This document shows positions 61,802 through 64,000 of a stretch of DNA of 64,000 bases, one piece after another. The stretch comes from Heterostelium multicystogenum (taxonomy: Eukaryota > Evosea > Eumycetozoa > Acytosteliales > Acytosteliaceae), in assembly GCA_003667245.1 (NCBI GenBank), contig RCNN01000027.1, positions 62,001 to 126,000 on the forward strand, given 5' to 3'. The stretch's first letter is position 1. Each line of letters starts with the position of its first letter. The notes under the pieces are model-generated. The model saw only the letters and a program-made list of their open reading frames with translations, was not told the DNA's origin and did no database searches. Made by a program: the position numbers and the translations under genes.

Positions 61802-63468
61802 TTATTTATCATAGCTTTGTTTAATTAATTTACCAATTATATTTGCTAATAATGTTTGATCAATGCCATTGTGGATGCTATTGGTGTTGGTGTTAGTGAT
61901 AGAGGTTGATGTGGTTGTTGGTGTCGCGGCTGATGATGGATGTGCAGGGTGATGGTGATGTTGTTTTAGATTGGTTTGTGAAGATTGTTTTTTGTTGTTG
62001 GCTCTGGTGACTCGGAATCTAGCGAGTTGGTCGATGATGTACTTGATGAGAGGACCGGTTGCAAATTGTTGGAAAGTAAAAATGAGGATTCAACGGTGAG
62101 TGGTGATGGTGTTTTGGTAGTGCGTCTGGTATGTTTGTCAAAGAATGGATTGTAGATCGATACCGATGTCGATGGTACCAGATTCTTGATGGTCTGGCAA
62201 TCATGCTCAAACTCTGTGAACAATTTGGTGTATGCTGGCAGATTCTCTGTCTCGAAGCGACGTTGATCTTCGTGGTCCTTGAAGTGGTCGAGTTGCGGTT
62301 GCAATCGCAGTGTCTGTACCAAATTTATGACAAAACTCTTTCCACTGGGCGATGTCTTGAGAGTGATCATGTCGATTGTCTTGGAGCTGCCCTTCTTAAA
62401 GAACGACAGTCCATAGACGAATGTCAGTGGGTTAACTGGATTGAATTTCTTGATAAACCATCGAGCCAACTTTTCCAAATCAAACTGATTCTTTGTCAAT
62501 AACTGTTGTTGTGGATCTGTATTGCCATTGCTAACTGCAGAGGTGCTGGTTGTTGTTGTTGTGGTTGTTTGTTCCGGTGATGTGACAGAAGTAGTGGATT
62601 TAGCACTTGGAATTACATTTGCACTCCATTTATGATTCTGTAAGATAGGATCGATGTTGTAGAGTGTTTGTGTGTATAATGAATCTATTTTGGGATATGA
62701 GGGATAGAGTTGATTCCTGTCGATGTCAGTACCAATGATGACCTGCATATCACTCTCCAAATAGAGAATGGGATACGACTGTAATGTGTGGAAAGAATCC
62801 GATCTGTGAAGTGGAATATGTCCAAAAATGACTTGTGGATTGTCCGCTAGCGAAAACTGTCCAATATGCTTTTGAATCGTTAGCACCTGTAATATACAAC
62901 GGAGACGAATAGGGATCATCAAACTTTGCAATTAAACTTTTCTATATATATGTCAAGCAAATTGTGCATGCAAAGTTAGAGACGACGCTAATCAAACGTT
63001 TGAGTAAATTCAACATAATATTGCCTAACATACATGTAATAAGTTTGAAATCTGTTCAAATGTTGGGTTTTGTAAAGATTTTGAAAATACTCTGTACAGA
63101 GTTAGAATCGATAGTTAGTAACCTTTGTTGCTGATCTGTCTGCCTATATGCTTCTATTGGCTACTTACTTTTGGAACTTTTGGAATGAAGCTGAAAAGTG
63201 GAAACCTAGCCAAACAACATCATCTGTTCTATATGATGATGAAAGGTTAGCAAAGTATCAAAAAGAAAAAACAGACCACTAATTTAGAAGATACATACTG
63301 GTGACGCTTTCCTTCAAGTGTAACAGAGAACTCAACATGATTCTTCGATAGCAATACAGTAACACCCGAAGGCAATGCACCGAGATTACTAGCACTTGAC
63401 TGCAGATCTTCAGCCTGCAGACTTTTAACCTTCTTTACACCTTTTATTCCTTCATATACATTAATCAT
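61802..63468 (-). CDS. Conserved-looking protein of unknown function
   Basis: About 455 residues. Exon 1 (63299-63468) begins MINVYEGIKGVKKVKSLQAE and includes VTVLLSKNHVEFSVTLEGKR. A 60-base exon (63169-63228) gives TDDVVWLGFHFSASFQKFQ. Exon 3 (61802-62936) continues LIAKFDDPYSSPLYIT, HIGQFSLADNPQVIFGHIPL, then a Thr-rich insert and KLARWFIKKFNPVNPLTFVY. Two shifts are needed in exon 3: near 62886 (GG, one base too long) and near 61985 (A run), the second extending the tail to NIIGKLIKQSYDK and stop 61802-61804. There is no signal peptide and no membrane segment of normal length; the fold looks mixed alpha/beta with a low-complexity tail. I do not recognise the family. The intron chain is a reading, not confirmed. 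Confidence 0.65.
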
Positions 63469-63483
63469 TTTTGTTTCTCTATC

Positions 63484-63514
<31 letters not shown>

Positions 63515-64000
63515 CTATATTACAATACTATACAATACAAATACTCTTAACTATTCTTATGACTCTTACTATTCTTATGATTATCGCTATTGACTATATC
63601 AAATCAATCAATCCAATCCAATCAATCAATCAGTCAATTAATCAAATAAGATCTAATATAATATTGTTATTCTATTTTGTATTTTTTTATTTTTCTCAAT
63701 TGTGAAAAATGAACTTCAATACTTCTTATTTTGAGAATTCAAATATAATATGTGCAATATATATATATATATATATTCGATATTGATTACCCAATATTCA
63801 CAAGATATCTTTATCATAAGCCATCAAGCTCATAACACCTATAAAATAGAAGTTATCCACACAAATTTAATATTTGTTTACTGAACCAATTAACAAATAG
63901 TACACTATTTACTGTATTTAAATAATTGTCTGTTGAATATATATATTCAATATCGAATAACTATTATAACACATAAATACCTTTAAAGAATAAAAAGAAT
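63469..64000. promoter_or_regulatory. Upstream region of the unknown gene with a (TCTA)n repeat
   Basis: Directly 5' of the start codon lies a TCTA/ATCT tetranucleotide repeat (63479-63520), then TCAA repeats near 63600-63640 and a (TA)n tract at 63755-63776. No gene is seen up to the window end. Promoter function is inferred from position only. Confidence 0.5.

Noticed and set aside
1..63468. Programmed ribosomal frameshifting as the cause of the many frame breaks
   Set aside because: The breaks occur in unrelated genes, in both directions, at varied short homopolymers without a shared slippery heptamer or downstream structure.

Overview
The window is nuclear DNA of a dictyostelid social amoeba. 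The evidence is AT-rich spacers, short AT-rich GT-AG introns, runs of Asn/Gln/Ser/Thr codons inside proteins, and a gene set typical of Amoebozoa (VPS13, ELMO, ACAP, epsin, Sec7-PH, ankyrin and F-box proteins). Coding DNA is richer in GC than I would expect for Dictyostelium discoideum, so a group 1-3 species (Cavenderia, Heterostelium, Tieghemostelium or Acytostelium type) fits better. The species cannot be fixed from this window.

Layout. 1-10 kb: 3' part of an epsin gene (+); a Sec7-PH Arf exchange factor with four predicted membrane segments at its N terminus (-); a long spacer; a three-MIT-domain protein (+); a TMCO1-type ER channel (+); a decayed Rab-like fragment. 10.7-21.2 kb: one VPS13 lipid-transfer protein gene in about nine exons. 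21.4-28.9 kb: a compact cluster with a 71-residue membrane protein, a decayed reading frame, an RS-rich protein, an NTF2-like protein, complex I subunit NDUFS7, a RING protein and ribosomal protein uL22/L17. 28.9-32 kb: a repeat island with a long perfect hairpin, Ty3/gypsy polymerase remains, two diverged palindrome-bearing repeats, tRNA-Asn(GUU) and a tRNA-derived SINE with poly(A) tail and 10-bp target duplication. 32-48.4 kb: an ankyrin-type protein, an ELMO protein, an ACAP-type ArfGAP and a homeodomain protein. 48.4-57.1 kb: a gene-poor, very AT-rich stretch with weak exon-like islands on the minus strand. 57.1-63.5 kb: an F-box/Armadillo protein and an unrecognised two- or three-exon gene.

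Function. Several genes belong to membrane traffic and cytoskeletal signalling: epsin (clathrin adaptor), Sec7-PH (Arf activation), ACAP (Arf inactivation), ELMO (Rac activation with Dock proteins), VPS13 (lipid transfer at contact sites) and the MIT-domain protein (possible ESCRT-III partner). They lie on both strands with their own promoters, so no co-regulation is implied.

Quality. Almost every long gene is interrupted by single-base shifts, and most fall in short homopolymers where one base more or less restores a convincing protein. I treat these as probable sequencing or assembly errors and describe each gene across them. Short conserved genes (NDUFS7, L17, the NTF2-like protein, the 71-residue protein) read cleanly. 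Exon boundaries are my own readings of GT-AG sites and are unconfirmed by transcripts.
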